Assembly (NCBI RefSeq): GCF_013177735.1
Contig: NZ_WOEZ01000117.1
Span: 1-64,000 of the forward strand
Length of the DNA stretch: 64,000 nucleotides
Direction: 5' to 3'
Source of the DNA: Paraburkholderia elongata
GTDB lineage: Bacteria > Pseudomonadota > Gammaproteobacteria > Burkholderiales > Burkholderiaceae
Shown: positions 9,042-18,125 of the stretch, piece after piece
How the letters are laid out: the number at the start of each line of letters is the position of its first letter
Numbering within the stretch: position 1 is the stretch's first letter
The notes under the pieces: generated by a model
Told to the model about the DNA's origin: nothing
Database searches by the model: none
What the model saw: only the letters and a program-made list of their open reading frames with translations
Translations under genes and position numbers: made by a program

Positions 9042-10206
9042 CTACAGCGTCCGAGCGATCAACTCTTTCATGATTTCATTCGAGCCACCGTAGATTTTTC
9101 CGACTCGCGAGTTGACATAGAGTTTCGCGATTGGATACTCGGCCATGTAACCGTATCCACCATGCAGCTGCAGGCACTCGTCAATGATCTCGCAGCTTCT
9201 CTGGGTGCACCACCATTTCGCCATGGCGGCCGTCTCCGGATCGAGTTCACCACGCAGCACCTTTTCCATACAGCTATCGACAAACGCACGCGCAACGGTC
9301 GCATTCGTCTTGCATTCCGCCAACTTGAAGCGCGTATTCTGCAAACTGATAAGCTCCGCGCCAAACACCTTACGCTGACGCACGTAGGCGATGGTATCCT
9401 CAAGCGCCCGCTCCATTGCCGCCAATGCGGCTATGGCAATGATCATCCGCTCTTTCGGCAATTGCTCCATGAGTTGGGAGAAACCTTTGCCCTCTTCAGT
9501 GCCCAGCAAGTTCTCGGTCGAAACTCGTACATCGTCGAAAAACAGTTCCGTCGTGTCCTGTCCCTTCAGGCCGATTTTCTCCAATACGCGCCCTCGGCGG
9601 AAGCCCGGTAGATCTTGGGTCTCGACGACAACAATTGAGACACCCTTTGCCCCCATCCCCGGATCCGTTTTGGCGACGACGCAAACAAGATCCGCGTGCA
9701 GACCGTTTGAGATGAACGTTTTCGAGCCATTGATCACGTAGTGATCTCCGTCACGGACAGCCCTTGTCTTGATCGACTTCAAATCGGACCCCGCGCCGGG
9801 TTCCGACATCGCGATGGCGCCGATCATCTCCCCCGTGGCCATCTTGGGAAGCCAACGTTGCTTTTGTGCTTCCGTCCCGTACCTCAGGATATAGTGCGCG
9901 ACGATGCCGCTATGCACACTGTTACCGAGGCTGCTCGCCAGCGCTTTCGCTTGCTCGAACATGATAATCGCTTCATGAGCAAACGTTCCTCCGCCTCCCC
10001 CATATTCCTCGGGAATGCTTGCGCATAACATGCCAACCTCGCCGGCCTTGCGCCATGCTTCTCGATCGACGTGGTGCTGCTTCCACCAGCGCTCTTCATT
10101 TGGTACGAGTTCGCGTTCAATGAATTTTCGGATCGCGTCCTGGAAGATCGCGAGATCATCCGTGATCCACGGGCTTCGACTTTCCGACATAGAATCCATC
10201 CCAGGT
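9036..10206. repeat. Identical 1,171-base repeat, copy 1
   Basis: The stretch matches 16020-17190 at a constant offset of 6,984. Every forward and shadow frame I compared is the same. It covers the whole acyl-CoA dehydrogenase gene. Flanking sequence is only partly similar, so identity starts and stops abruptly. Confidence 0.9.
9042..10199 (-). CDS. Acyl-CoA dehydrogenase, LCAD-like (copy 1)
   Basis: This 385-residue flavoprotein oxidises acyl-CoA to trans-2-enoyl-CoA and delivers electrons to ETF. The usual signatures are present: GAIAMSEPGAGSDLKSI, DGDHYVINGSKTFISNG, and LHGGYGYMAEYPIAK. The C-terminal IYGGSNEIMKELIAR has Gly where MCAD has its catalytic Glu, as in LCAD. The base is then expected in the LPKERM helix. 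Translation may start at ATG 10199 or at the ATG three codons later. The gene is identical to 16026-17183. It is the only enzyme gene besides the terminal SDR left whole in the collapsed operon copy. Confidence 0.9.
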   Translation of the reverse strand: MDSMSESRSPWITDDLAIFQDAIRKFIERELVPNEERWWKQHHVDREAWRKAGEVGMLCASIPEEYGGGGGTFAHEAIIMFEQAKALASSLGNSVHSGIVAHYILRYGTEAQKQRWLPKMATGEMIGAIAMSEPGAGSDLKSIKTRAVRDGDHYVINGSKTFISNGLHADLVCVVAKTDPGMGAKGVSIVVVETQDLPGFRRGRVLEKIGLKGQDTTELFFDDVRVSTENLLGTEEGKGFSQLMEQLPKERMIIAIAALAAMERALEDTIAYVRQRKVFGAELISLQNTRFKLAECKTNATVARAFVDSCMEKVLRGELDPETAAMAKWWCTQRSCEIIDECLQLHGGYGYMAEYPIAKLYVNSRVGKIYGGSNEIMKELIARTL

Positions 10207-10232
10207 TAAGTACAGTTGTGGCTAGATACTCG

Positions 10233-10548
10233 GCCGTCGCTCAACGCGGATGCTGGCCGTCGTCAACCTTCAAAAATGTGCCGGTAACGAAATCAGACGA
10301 TGGCGACACGAAGTACAGCAGCGTACTGTCAAGCTGCTAAGGGTCGCCCATCCGACGGCGCGGAAATCGATCTGTCACATCGCCGACCCGTTGCAGCATT
10401 TCACCCATCATCTCCGACTCAAACATACCAGGCGCAATGGCATTCACGTTAATACCGAACTTTGCCCATTCGACAGCCAATGCCTCGGTCATCCTTACAA
10501 CCGCTGCCTTGCTGATTGAATATAGCGCGACCCCGTTCCCATCAAGAA
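10233..10548 (-). pseudogene. SDR C-terminal fragment (decayed copy of the 17314-18087 gene)
   Basis: The DNA aligns with 17309-17607, the last ~100 codons of the intact SDR (YSISKAAVV ... INVNAIAPGMFESEMM). Upstream of 10548 the similarity ends. In the fragment, CCT-CGA-CAG has become CCT-TAG-CAG, giving a stop inside the last 30 codons. The Rossmann domain is missing, so it is non-functional. Confidence 0.88.
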
Positions 10549-10669
10549 TCGCCGCGTCATGCCGTCGCTGTTGGATCCCGGCGTCCCCTTTACCAACCTT
10601 CCCAATCTCGTGGCGTACGACAGGCATCTATGATCAATGTGTCCCGCATCTCCTGTCTCCGTTGAAAAC

Positions 10670-11255
10670 TACGGGTGACCAACGTTTCGCTTCACGAATC
10701 GTCAGTCTCGCTCCCAATCAATCGGAGTAGCAGACAAGTCGGTACATCTGGATGGCACTTGAACCATTCGTCACAACTTGCAAGATTCTACTTGCAGCTT
10801 CCCAGCGTGCCCGGATCGATACATTCCAACTATGGCGCCCGGCAGATTCTCGAAACCTCTACCACATCGCTAATGAGTTTTAGTCTTCCCTCATTTATCA
10901 GACGGGAACGATCGTCTTCCGCCCGCTGGCGATCGTGATAGAACGCATCGACAATCCACGCCTCCGATTTGATGTTGCGTCCGCGAAGAATGACTTCGAT
11001 ATCTTTTGTAATTCCGACCGCCTGACGCGGTGTCGCGGGTGCCCCGCCACTGTTCAGTTTGTCAGCAAATAGCGTGGCGGCCGCCCTGTAGAACACGATA
11101 ATCCCGGTGCAATTCATCAGCCCAAGCACGGTTTCGGTCAGGGCGCCCACCTACACCGTCATAATTGACATCAATCCCATCTGGAAATGCGTCTGCGATT
11201 TCGGCCTTGAGGTTACCCGAGCGATAGTCGATGAAACCGTCCACGCACAGAAACC
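10670..11255 (-). pseudogene. CurA/PTGR-like reductase fragment (decayed copy of 25617-26732)
   Basis: Two overlapping frames match the C-terminal half of the reductase at 25617-26732, including IDYRSGNLKAEIADAFP and RNIKSEAWIVDAFYH. A frameshift after DGVGG separates them, and the N-terminal half is missing. Similarity on the DNA continues into the non-coding trailer near 10700. It is a deletion remnant. Confidence 0.85.
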
Positions 11256-11289
11256 TCTGACGAGCGGGTACGTACAGCCATCACCGACT

Positions 11290-11525
11290 GTCGCCACGTG
11301 TGGTTAGAGGTTCGGCGTCGCCTCTCACAGACATGCATACAATGCGTCGATCAAGCCACGTCGACGCGGGTAAAAGTCAATTTGGTCGCTCATACGATTC
11401 ATGGCGTAACCAACAGCTAGATCAGCGACCGGGTCGGCGAACGTTTGTCGAACATGATCAGATCTCGAAGAAAAAAAACCTTGTATATCAACGACAACAA
11501 AATTTATTCGCGTCTACCGTAAGAT
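11290..11525 (-). pseudogene. Serine hydrolase remnant: both gene ends, middle deleted
   Basis: Bases about 11310-11445 match the 3' end of the serine hydrolase at 26844-27980. Bases about 11446-11520 match its 5' end and leader (the IN-GRR-like start region and AAGATG-AATCTG-TTTTCTGG leader). About 970 internal bases, including the active-site codons, are missing. It is direct evidence for an internal deletion. Confidence 0.85.
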
Positions 11526-11718
11526 GAAATCTGATTTTCTGGCGAAAAATGGCTTGGAGAACGTTTCCTGGCCCTTTCGCCTAATGCACGACCGTCAATT
11601 CGCTTCTTATAACTACGTTTAATGATTTGACACCCTCGTGCGCTACCCTCGTGGAGTTCATACCCATGAACGCAAAGCATGAACTCGAAGCGCGTATGCA
11701 AACCCTGTCGATCCGCAC

Positions 11719-11958
11719 CTACGATCTTCCCTTTACGTACCGGCCGATCTCGGGCGGGAATACACACCAGTTGCCGTCCTCGTGGTGAAAGAAAGCAATG
11801 GTCAGAGGGCCAGCGAGCCGCGCTACCTCGACGCACACATAGCGCACACCCTTGGTTGTGCGCCCAATTCTTGTGACGCGCAATGGACTTGCCTGCGTAG
11901 GCGCAAGCGCAAGCCATTTATCAACCTGCGAGCGTAAAGTTCTTTTACCTGTATCCAT
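11719..11958 (-). CDS. 79-residue protein of unknown function (copy 1)
   Basis: This small frame starts MDTGKRTLRSQVDKW and ends RYVKGRS. It has a full-length counterpart at 28202-28441 with about 10-12 substitutions and differing C-terminal tails. Conserved parts include KGVRYVCVEVAR, AGPLTIAFFHHEDG and NWCVFPPE. There is no signal peptide or membrane segment, and I recognise no family. Survival of an intact frame inside a block where larger neighbours have collapsed hints that it is a real gene, but recent duplication alone could also explain it. Confidence 0.6.
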   Translation of the reverse strand: MDTGKRTLRSQVDKWLALAPTQASPLRVTRIGRTTKGVRYVCVEVARLAGPLTIAFFHHEDGNWCVFPPEIGRYVKGRS

Positions 11959-12054
11959 GGCCGAATTCTCATGCTACGCATTAACGAATATCTCAGTAGT
12001 TACTTTGTTATACGAATTATGTAGAACCAGCTTCGATCAGCTATCAAAGTCACT

Positions 12055-12290
12055 CGACGAACGTCACATTGGTAACTCCACCTTCCTCGCACATCGCCTG
12101 AAAACTGAACCTGCCTCGCCTTCGACGGAGGCCGTGCACCACAGTAATCATCCGATTTGGTCCCGATGCGCCGAGAGGATGACCAAGCGCGTTAACGCAA
12201 CCACGGACATTCATACGGGCCGAGTCCGCCCCAACGGGTTTCAGCCATGCCAGTGGAATCGGGCCAACTCACCAACCATGACCAGCGAGT
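12055..12290 (-). pseudogene. Thiolase C-terminal fragment (decayed copy of 28519-29691)
   Basis: The DNA aligns with 28525-28745, the last ~70 codons of the intact thiolase (NVSGG ... LGHP ... MCEGGGLAN region). Small indels and changes break the frame. At about 12280 the match jumps to sequence equivalent to 29765, so most of the gene including the acylated Cys has been deleted. Confidence 0.83.
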
Positions 12291-12399
12291 CCGAGAGAAA
12301 GGAGCATAGTCAACTAGATGCGGAGCTTTCCGCGCCCAATTCCCGTAGACACTCATTGTGTGCGCCGCCGATGCGTTCCCCTCGGATCACCAACTAGGA

Positions 12400-13158
12400 C
12401 TAACGTGGCGCCATTCGAAGGGCGCCGTCCAAGCGAATAGTTTCACCATTCAGCATTGAATTCACGATGATATGTTCAGCGAGCATTGCATACTCTTCGG
12501 GACGGCCTAATCGCGCAGGGTGCGGGACGGATTGCCCAAGGGCTTCCCGTACCTGAGGAGCCACGCGCGCCAGCATCGGTGTATCGAAGATGCCGGGGGC
12601 AATACTGCATACGCGAATCGCCCGGTTCGCCAGGTCGCGTGCCGCAACGAGCGTCATGCCGACGATGCCAGCCTTTGCGGACGCATACGGGATCTGGCCA
12701 ATTTGCCCTTCGTACGCCGCCACCGATGCCGTTAGAACAATTACGCCTCGTTCTCCTTCGATTGGATCCGCCTTTGCCATGCTGGCCGCAGCAAGACGCA
12801 ATACATTGAAGCTGCCGACAAGATTTGTTGCTACGATCGCCGCATACGTCTCGAGCGATCCCGGTCGCCCATCCTTATCAAGCGTCCGCAACGCTCCACC
12901 ACGACCCGCACAGTGAACCGTCGCCCGGAGCGGTCCAAACACTTCTGCGGCTGCGAACGCAGCCTCCATCTGACTCTCAGACGTGACGTCGGCTGCCACG
13001 AATGCCACCGCTCCGATTTCCGTCGCGACCTCTGCCCCATTCGTCCCTGGTAAATCGACGATTACCACCTTTGCACCGGCCTGAACAAGACGCTCGGCCG
13101 TAGCCCGACCGAGTCCCGAGGCTCCGCCGGTGACGACGGCAGTCTCCGTAATCTTCAT
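12400..13158 (-). CDS. Short-chain dehydrogenase, 3-hydroxyacyl-CoA dehydrogenase type II-like (copy 1)
   Basis: This 252-residue SDR starts at ATG 13158, with AAAGG about 8 bases upstream. The cofactor loop is TGGASGLG, the acidic VDLPG end of beta-2 points to NAD(H), and the active site has a TAS serine and YASAK (Tyr/Lys). The C-terminal part (APGIFDTPMLA) resembles HSD17B10-type 3-hydroxyacyl-CoA dehydrogenases, hence a likely beta-oxidation role. It is a close paralog of 29895-30653. Here it is the intact first gene of the collapsed operon copy. A putative operator lies 75 bases upstream. Confidence 0.88.
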   Translation of the reverse strand: MKITETAVVTGGASGLGRATAERLVQAGAKVVIVDLPGTNGAEVATEIGAVAFVAADVTSESQMEAAFAAAEVFGPLRATVHCAGRGGALRTLDKDGRPGSLETYAAIVATNLVGSFNVLRLAAASMAKADPIEGERGVIVLTASVAAYEGQIGQIPYASAKAGIVGMTLVAARDLANRAIRVCSIAPGIFDTPMLARVAPQVREALGQSVPHPARLGRPEEYAMLAEHIIVNSMLNGETIRLDGALRMAPR

Positions 13159-14126
13159 GTTATTTCCTTTGCTCAAACGGTCTAAAAGAGATCCACACAG
13201 TCCAAACAGTCACCTCAACTTCAGGATAGACTCAACATACGTATATGTCAATGCATATGACCACGCGGGATTTTCATGCGACCGATCGGTAGACCGTTGA
13301 ACGCGTACGAATCCGCTCATGCAGACTGCTTTCGCAGGCAAACGGCCGCCCCCGCTGAGCACTCCAGCGTGACGAAGCTCGCCGTGTGACGAGCCGAAGC
13401 TAGTTCGAATCATTCATCGACGACGCATTCGTAGACTTCATCAAACCTGGATTATCAGTAGGTATCGTCGAAAGTTGGGGATTGGCGCTGCACGAATCGT
13501 TCGCGTGTCGCATTGATCGTGTCCAGTTGCCAAGGCGCGGCTATTTTTCCTCGTTGGAGTGAAGACGACGCTTCGCGAATGCGTGCCTTCCGAATCGTTG
13601 TCAAGGTCGTAGGGAGTGGCCTCGGCAAAGCTGACGAATGAGCACGCAGGCGTTATCAGGCAGCATAGTCGGCCGCGATGCAGTTGTAGTTTCTCCTTTA
13701 TTACCCACAGCCCCGGAAGACCTCAGTCTCCAGACTAGGGATGAAAGGCGGATGCCGCCTGTGCAGCAGGAGTCTTGTGATTCTCAGAGATGATCGATCA
13801 AGCACTCGTTGCGACTGTACCGGTGCCTACGTATTCAGGGAAAGGCGCAAAGCCCGCCCTCGCTCAGCCTTGACGAGACAGCAAGAGACGCCGCTTGCAA
13901 CACGGGTCACCGACCAATGCCAGAGTTGCGGGCCCGCCCAGATGCAAACGGATTTGTCGCATGTCAGCTTCGTCGCGTAGCCCGGCGGTGCCGGCATGAA
14001 CATCGAGAGATATCTGAATAGTAGGCCGTGCGATGGTGGCTGCGGATACCGATCGGCATATCGGCCGATCCGTGAATTAGTCGGCCCTTCCTAATCATCA
14101 AACATCCGAAATTACTGACCTTCAGA
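13159..14126. other. Intergenic region of ~970 bases
   Basis: The first 100 bases are the promoter/operator region of the SDR and match the region upstream of 30653. Beyond about 13260 the similarity to that copy ends. Small frames on the plus strand (13741-14021) have no recognisable domain. I see no gene here. Confidence 0.5.
13234..13254 (-). promoter_or_regulatory. Putative 21-base operator upstream of SDR copy 1
   Basis: The plus strand reads AACATAC-N6-GTCAATGC with the AT core. The same layout occurs at 30726-30746 and 56597-56617, and in reverse at 63711-63731. It is asymmetric rather than a perfect palindrome. The tandem TetR proteins encoded nearby are candidate binders. Confidence 0.55.
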
Positions 14127-14381
14127 CTACGTCAAACCTAGTCCAAGTTTTTCAGCGGTGGCCTTGGCCTGACGAATGGCGAGATCAAACGTGCCTTCTT
14201 TTGCCACACTCACGCGGTCGACACTCACCTGCCAACAATCGAACTGGAAGCGCCACCGAATGCGCCGCTCCTCTAACAACTCCGAAAACCATCGCCAGAT
14301 GGACGCATCTTCTGCGTTTGCGGCCGCAGCAGCTTCGAAACGTACCTGTTGCATTACATCCATAAACAGCGCATTCGACAT
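14127..14381 (-). CDS. 84-residue hypothetical protein
   Basis: A short frame starts MSNALFMDVMQQVRFE at ATG 14381. The composition is soluble and helical: an alanine/glutamate-rich start, an aromatic-rich centre (IWRWFSELLEE, WRFQFDCWQVSVDR), and a C-terminal helix AIRQAKATAEKLGLGLT. No ribosome site is strong and no family is recognised. Composition and strand agree with a real gene. It lies between the collapsed operon copy and an acyl-CoA dehydrogenase, with no clear link to either. Confidence 0.5.
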   Translation of the reverse strand: MSNALFMDVMQQVRFEAAAAANAEDASIWRWFSELLEERRIRWRFQFDCWQVSVDRVSVAKEGTFDLAIRQAKATAEKLGLGLT

Positions 14382-14602
14382 TCACATTTTAATAGTTACT
14401 ACAGCTCTCGGCGAAGGTCCCTGAATCTGTCAATCGTCGCCCGCATCGGACCACACCGTGGCTCCGCGGCTTGCAGAGTGGTCACTCTAATATCGCAAGA
14501 ACCGACTGCAACACCGCTGTGCCCAAGCTTGAACTTCTGAGCTTACGACGGCTCACACGCAGTCCGCGCCCCGTGGACCTGGCCCCGCAAGCCCTGAGTC
14601 GC

Positions 14603-15757
14603 CTAACGCGTAGCGTCGCGTACCATATTGCGCGCAATCACCAGTTGCTGGATCTGCGTCGTGCCTTCGTAGATGCGGAACAGGCGGACGTCCCGATAGA
14701 AACGTTCGACAGCATACTCGGACACGTAGCCCGCGCCGCCGTGAATCTGCACCGCGCGATCTGCGACGCGGCCACACATCTCCGACGCGAACAGCTTGCA
14801 GCACGACGCTTCCGTCGACACATCCTGCTTGTTGTCGCGGCGTCGCGCGGCATCGAGCACCATCGAACGCGCCGCGTAGATTTCCGCGCGGCTGTCGGCG
14901 AGCATCGCCTGGACCAGCTGGAATTCGGCGATCGGCTGACCGAACTGCTTGCGCTCCATTGCGTAGCGAAGTGCATCGTCAAGCATGCGCTCCGCCGCAC
15001 CGACGCAAATCGCCGCAATATGCAGACGGCCTTTGTCGAGCACCTTCATTGCCGTCTTGAAGCCGACGCCCTCGTTGCCGCCGATGATGTTCGCCGCAGG
15101 CACGCGGCAGTTCTCGAAGATTACATCGCAGGTATGCGCACCTTTCTGGCCCATCTTCTTGTCGATCTTGCCAAGCGACAGACCGGGCGTGCCCTTTTCG
15201 ACGATGAACGCCGAAATCCCGCCAGAGCCCTTGATGTCCGGATTCGTGCGCGCCATTATCGTGTAGATGCCGGCTTCCGGCGCATTGGTAATGAAGCGCT
15301 TGGTGCCATTGATCACGTAGTGGTCGCCGTCGCGCACGGCCGTCGTGCGCAGCGACGCGGCATCCGAACCCGAGCCCGGCTCCGTCAACGCAAACGATGC
15401 GATCAGTTCGCCCGAAGCGAGCTTCGGCAGATAGTGGCGCTTCTGCTCGTCGGTGCCGTCGATGATGAGGCCCTGCGAGCCGATGCCGTTGTTCGTGCCG
15501 ATCAGCGAGCGAAACGCTGGGGAAGTCTTCGCTATCTCGAACGCGGCGAGCACTTCTTCTTCCATCGTGAGGCCAAGGCCGCCGTATTCCTCGGGAATCG
15601 TCAAACCAAACAGGCCGAGCGCGCGCATCTCGCTGACGATGTCGGCGGGAATCTCATCCGTTTCGGCGACCTCATTTTCGGCGGGAACGAGCCGCTCGCG
15701 TACAAAGCGCGACAGCGAATCGACAAGTAGTGTGAGTGTTTCGTTATCGCGAATCAT
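14603..15757 (-). CDS. Acyl-CoA dehydrogenase with classical YEGT glutamate
   Basis: This 384-residue acyl-CoA dehydrogenase starts at ATG 15757 after AGGAAA. Both FAD/substrate signatures are clear (ALTEPGSGSDAASLRT and GRVADRAVQIHGGAGY), and the C-terminal IYEGTTQIQ contains the catalytic Glu. This is the short/medium-chain type, unlike the LCAD-like enzyme on either side. Its richer GC third positions and single copy suggest it belongs to the host genome or an older part of the island. It uses ETF. It is transcribed leftward, 843 bases from the next gene in that direction that is not the 84-residue frame. Confidence 0.93.
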   Translation of the reverse strand: MIRDNETLTLLVDSLSRFVRERLVPAENEVAETDEIPADIVSEMRALGLFGLTIPEEYGGLGLTMEEEVLAAFEIAKTSPAFRSLIGTNNGIGSQGLIIDGTDEQKRHYLPKLASGELIASFALTEPGSGSDAASLRTTAVRDGDHYVINGTKRFITNAPEAGIYTIMARTNPDIKGSGGISAFIVEKGTPGLSLGKIDKKMGQKGAHTCDVIFENCRVPAANIIGGNEGVGFKTAMKVLDKGRLHIAAICVGAAERMLDDALRYAMERKQFGQPIAEFQLVQAMLADSRAEIYAARSMVLDAARRRDNKQDVSTEASCCKLFASEMCGRVADRAVQIHGGAGYVSEYAVERFYRDVRLFRIYEGTTQIQQLVIARNMVRDATR

Positions 15758-16019
15758 CAGGTTTCCTGCATTGCCGTGGCGCGCGACCAGTGTATCGTCG
15801 TACGTTGCGCCGATTGCTCATGGCCGTCCTATGCCGACGTCAATCCGTGTCGCGAAAGGACTCTCGTGTATCAATACTTTTCCAACCTATCGTGGACTAG
15901 CACGCTTCAAGGGTACATTTCATCAATATGAACCTCAGCACCATGAACCGAAAAGAGGGCGTGACATTGAAAGAGGCACACCTGGTCATTGAGTGATCGG
16001 ATGTACCTTAATTTCAAGA
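15758..16019. other. Intergenic spacer
   Basis: This short stretch upstream of the YEGT-type dehydrogenase presumably holds its promoter. The final ~20 bases (TACCTTAATTTCAAGAG) resemble those left of the other repeat copy at 9020-9035, showing that diverged homology extends past the identical block. Confidence 0.4.
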
Positions 16020-17190
16020 GGTGTACTACAGCGTCCGAGCGATCAACTCTTTCATGATTTCATTCGAGCCACCGTAGATTTTTCCGACTCGCGAGTTGAC
16101 ATAGAGTTTCGCGATTGGATACTCGGCCATGTAACCGTATCCACCATGCAGCTGCAGGCACTCGTCAATGATCTCGCAGCTTCTCTGGGTGCACCACCAT
16201 TTCGCCATGGCGGCCGTCTCCGGATCGAGTTCACCACGCAGCACCTTTTCCATACAGCTATCGACAAACGCACGCGCAACGGTCGCATTCGTCTTGCATT
16301 CCGCCAACTTGAAGCGCGTATTCTGCAAACTGATAAGCTCCGCGCCAAACACCTTACGCTGACGCACGTAGGCGATGGTATCCTCAAGCGCCCGCTCCAT
16401 TGCCGCCAATGCGGCTATGGCAATGATCATCCGCTCTTTCGGCAATTGCTCCATGAGTTGGGAGAAACCTTTGCCCTCTTCAGTGCCCAGCAAGTTCTCG
16501 GTCGAAACTCGTACATCGTCGAAAAACAGTTCCGTCGTGTCCTGTCCCTTCAGGCCGATTTTCTCCAATACGCGCCCTCGGCGGAAGCCCGGTAGATCTT
16601 GGGTCTCGACGACAACAATTGAGACACCCTTTGCCCCCATCCCCGGATCCGTTTTGGCGACGACGCAAACAAGATCCGCGTGCAGACCGTTTGAGATGAA
16701 CGTTTTCGAGCCATTGATCACGTAGTGATCTCCGTCACGGACAGCCCTTGTCTTGATCGACTTCAAATCGGACCCCGCGCCGGGTTCCGACATCGCGATG
16801 GCGCCGATCATCTCCCCCGTGGCCATCTTGGGAAGCCAACGTTGCTTTTGTGCTTCCGTCCCGTACCTCAGGATATAGTGCGCGACGATGCCGCTATGCA
16901 CACTGTTACCGAGGCTGCTCGCCAGCGCTTTCGCTTGCTCGAACATGATAATCGCTTCATGAGCAAACGTTCCTCCGCCTCCCCCATATTCCTCGGGAAT
17001 GCTTGCGCATAACATGCCAACCTCGCCGGCCTTGCGCCATGCTTCTCGATCGACGTGGTGCTGCTTCCACCAGCGCTCTTCATTTGGTACGAGTTCGCGT
17101 TCAATGAATTTTCGGATCGCGTCCTGGAAGATCGCGAGATCATCCGTGATCCACGGGCTTCGACTTTCCGACATAGAATCCATCCCAGGT
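16020..17190. repeat. Identical 1,171-base repeat, copy 2
   Basis: This is the partner of 9036-10206 and contains the last gene of the large operon. The adjoining SDR sequences of the two copies differ at many positions, so the block has been homogenised or copied more recently than its neighbours. Confidence 0.9.
16026..17183 (-). CDS. Acyl-CoA dehydrogenase, LCAD-like (copy 2)
   Basis: Protein and DNA are identical to 9042-10199 when read from ATG 17183. An upstream in-frame start at 17231 would add 16 residues that have no counterpart in copy 1, so it is not used. The signatures are as for copy 1: SEPGAGSD, helix LPKERM with the likely catalytic Glu, and IYGGSNEIM. It is the last gene of the 13-gene leftward operon, 130 bases after the SDR at 17314-18087. 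The role is alpha,beta-dehydrogenation of an acyl-CoA; chain preference cannot be read from sequence. Confidence 0.92.
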   Translation of the reverse strand: MDSMSESRSPWITDDLAIFQDAIRKFIERELVPNEERWWKQHHVDREAWRKAGEVGMLCASIPEEYGGGGGTFAHEAIIMFEQAKALASSLGNSVHSGIVAHYILRYGTEAQKQRWLPKMATGEMIGAIAMSEPGAGSDLKSIKTRAVRDGDHYVINGSKTFISNGLHADLVCVVAKTDPGMGAKGVSIVVVETQDLPGFRRGRVLEKIGLKGQDTTELFFDDVRVSTENLLGTEEGKGFSQLMEQLPKERMIIAIAALAAMERALEDTIAYVRQRKVFGAELISLQNTRFKLAECKTNATVARAFVDSCMEKVLRGELDPETAAMAKWWCTQRSCEIIDECLQLHGGYGYMAEYPIAKLYVNSRVGKIYGGSNEIMKELIARTL

Positions 17191-17313
17191 AAACTGCAGA
17201 TTTGGTTCAAAATGAGGGACGACCACCGCATGCGGCCGCCTACACACTGTGTGGTAACAGATATAGCTAACGCTGCTGAAAGAGACAGCTGCAGTTAGAC
17301 ACCCTGTCGTCGC

Positions 17314-18087
17314 TCAACGCGGATGCTGGCCGTCGTCAACCTTCAAAAATGTGCCGGTAACGAAATCGGACGATGGCGACACGAAGTACAGCAACGTACT
17401 GTCAAGCTGTCGAGGGTCACCCATCCGACGACGCGGAAATCCTTCTGTCACATCGCCGACCCGCTGCAGCATCTCACCCATCATTTCCGACTCAAACATA
17501 CCAGGCGCAATGGCATTCACGTTGATACCGAACTTTGCCCATTCGACTGCCAACGCCTCCGTCATTCTTACCACTGCTGCCTTGCTGATTGAATACAGCG
17601 CGGCGCCGTTCCCACCATAGTCAAAGGCAGTCATTGAAGAGATGTTGACAATCCGGCCGGGAAGCTTTGCGGCCATCAACCGGCGCGCAACTTCGCAGGA
17701 AAGGATGTAGGGAGCGCGCACATTCGTAGCGAGCACTCGATCGATTAATTCCACCGACATCTTGGTCGCACGAGTTGCGTCGGGAATCCCCGCATTGTTG
17801 ACGAGTATCGATACGGGACCGAGTGCCTTCTCGGCTTCGCCCACTGCATCAACCAGCTGGGTGGCATCTGTGACATCAAGCTGGACAGCTATTGCCTCCC
17901 CCCCGGCGCTTCGGATGTCATTCGCCAGCTCCTCCAGTCGTTCAAGCCTTCTGGCTGCCAGTGCGACCCGCGCACCGCAACTCGCGAGAACCTGCGCGAA
18001 ACGACGCCCCAGGCCCGAGGATGCGCCCGTAACAAACGCAGTCTGCCCGGAAAGATCAATTGAAAAGTTGATTGGCGGCAAGCTCAT
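17314..18087 (-). CDS. Short-chain dehydrogenase
   Basis: This 257-residue SDR starts at ATG 18087 after a strong AAGGAGGAG; the longer frame to 18159 is not needed. TGASSGLG, NNAG, a serine in NISSM and YSISK form the complete cofactor and catalytic set. ARR after beta-2 (ALAARRLERL) suggests NADP(H). A C-terminal STLLYFVSPSSDFVTG is typical of the family. It sits between the heteromeric acyl-CoA dehydrogenase pair and the LCAD-like gene and is likely a 3-hydroxyacyl-CoA or ring-alcohol dehydrogenase. Fragments of close copies occur at 10233-10548 and 58263-58487. Confidence 0.9.
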   Translation of the reverse strand: MSLPPINFSIDLSGQTAFVTGASSGLGRRFAQVLASCGARVALAARRLERLEELANDIRSAGGEAIAVQLDVTDATQLVDAVGEAEKALGPVSILVNNAGIPDATRATKMSVELIDRVLATNVRAPYILSCEVARRLMAAKLPGRIVNISSMTAFDYGGNGAALYSISKAAVVRMTEALAVEWAKFGINVNAIAPGMFESEMMGEMLQRVGDVTEGFPRRRMGDPRQLDSTLLYFVSPSSDFVTGTFLKVDDGQHPR

Positions 18088-18125
18088 GTTGTTCTCCTCC
18101 TTGGTTTTTAGCGGAATTGGTCTGC

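Noticed and set aside
14471..15730. 419-codon plus-strand frame
   Set aside because: It is antisense to a clear acyl-CoA dehydrogenase. Its Arg/His-rich composition is typical of a shadow frame in GC-rich DNA.
15838..15852. GTCAATCCGTGTCG also at 26749 as a second regulatory motif
   Set aside because: Only two short matches in different positions relative to genes; likely chance or a trace of duplication.
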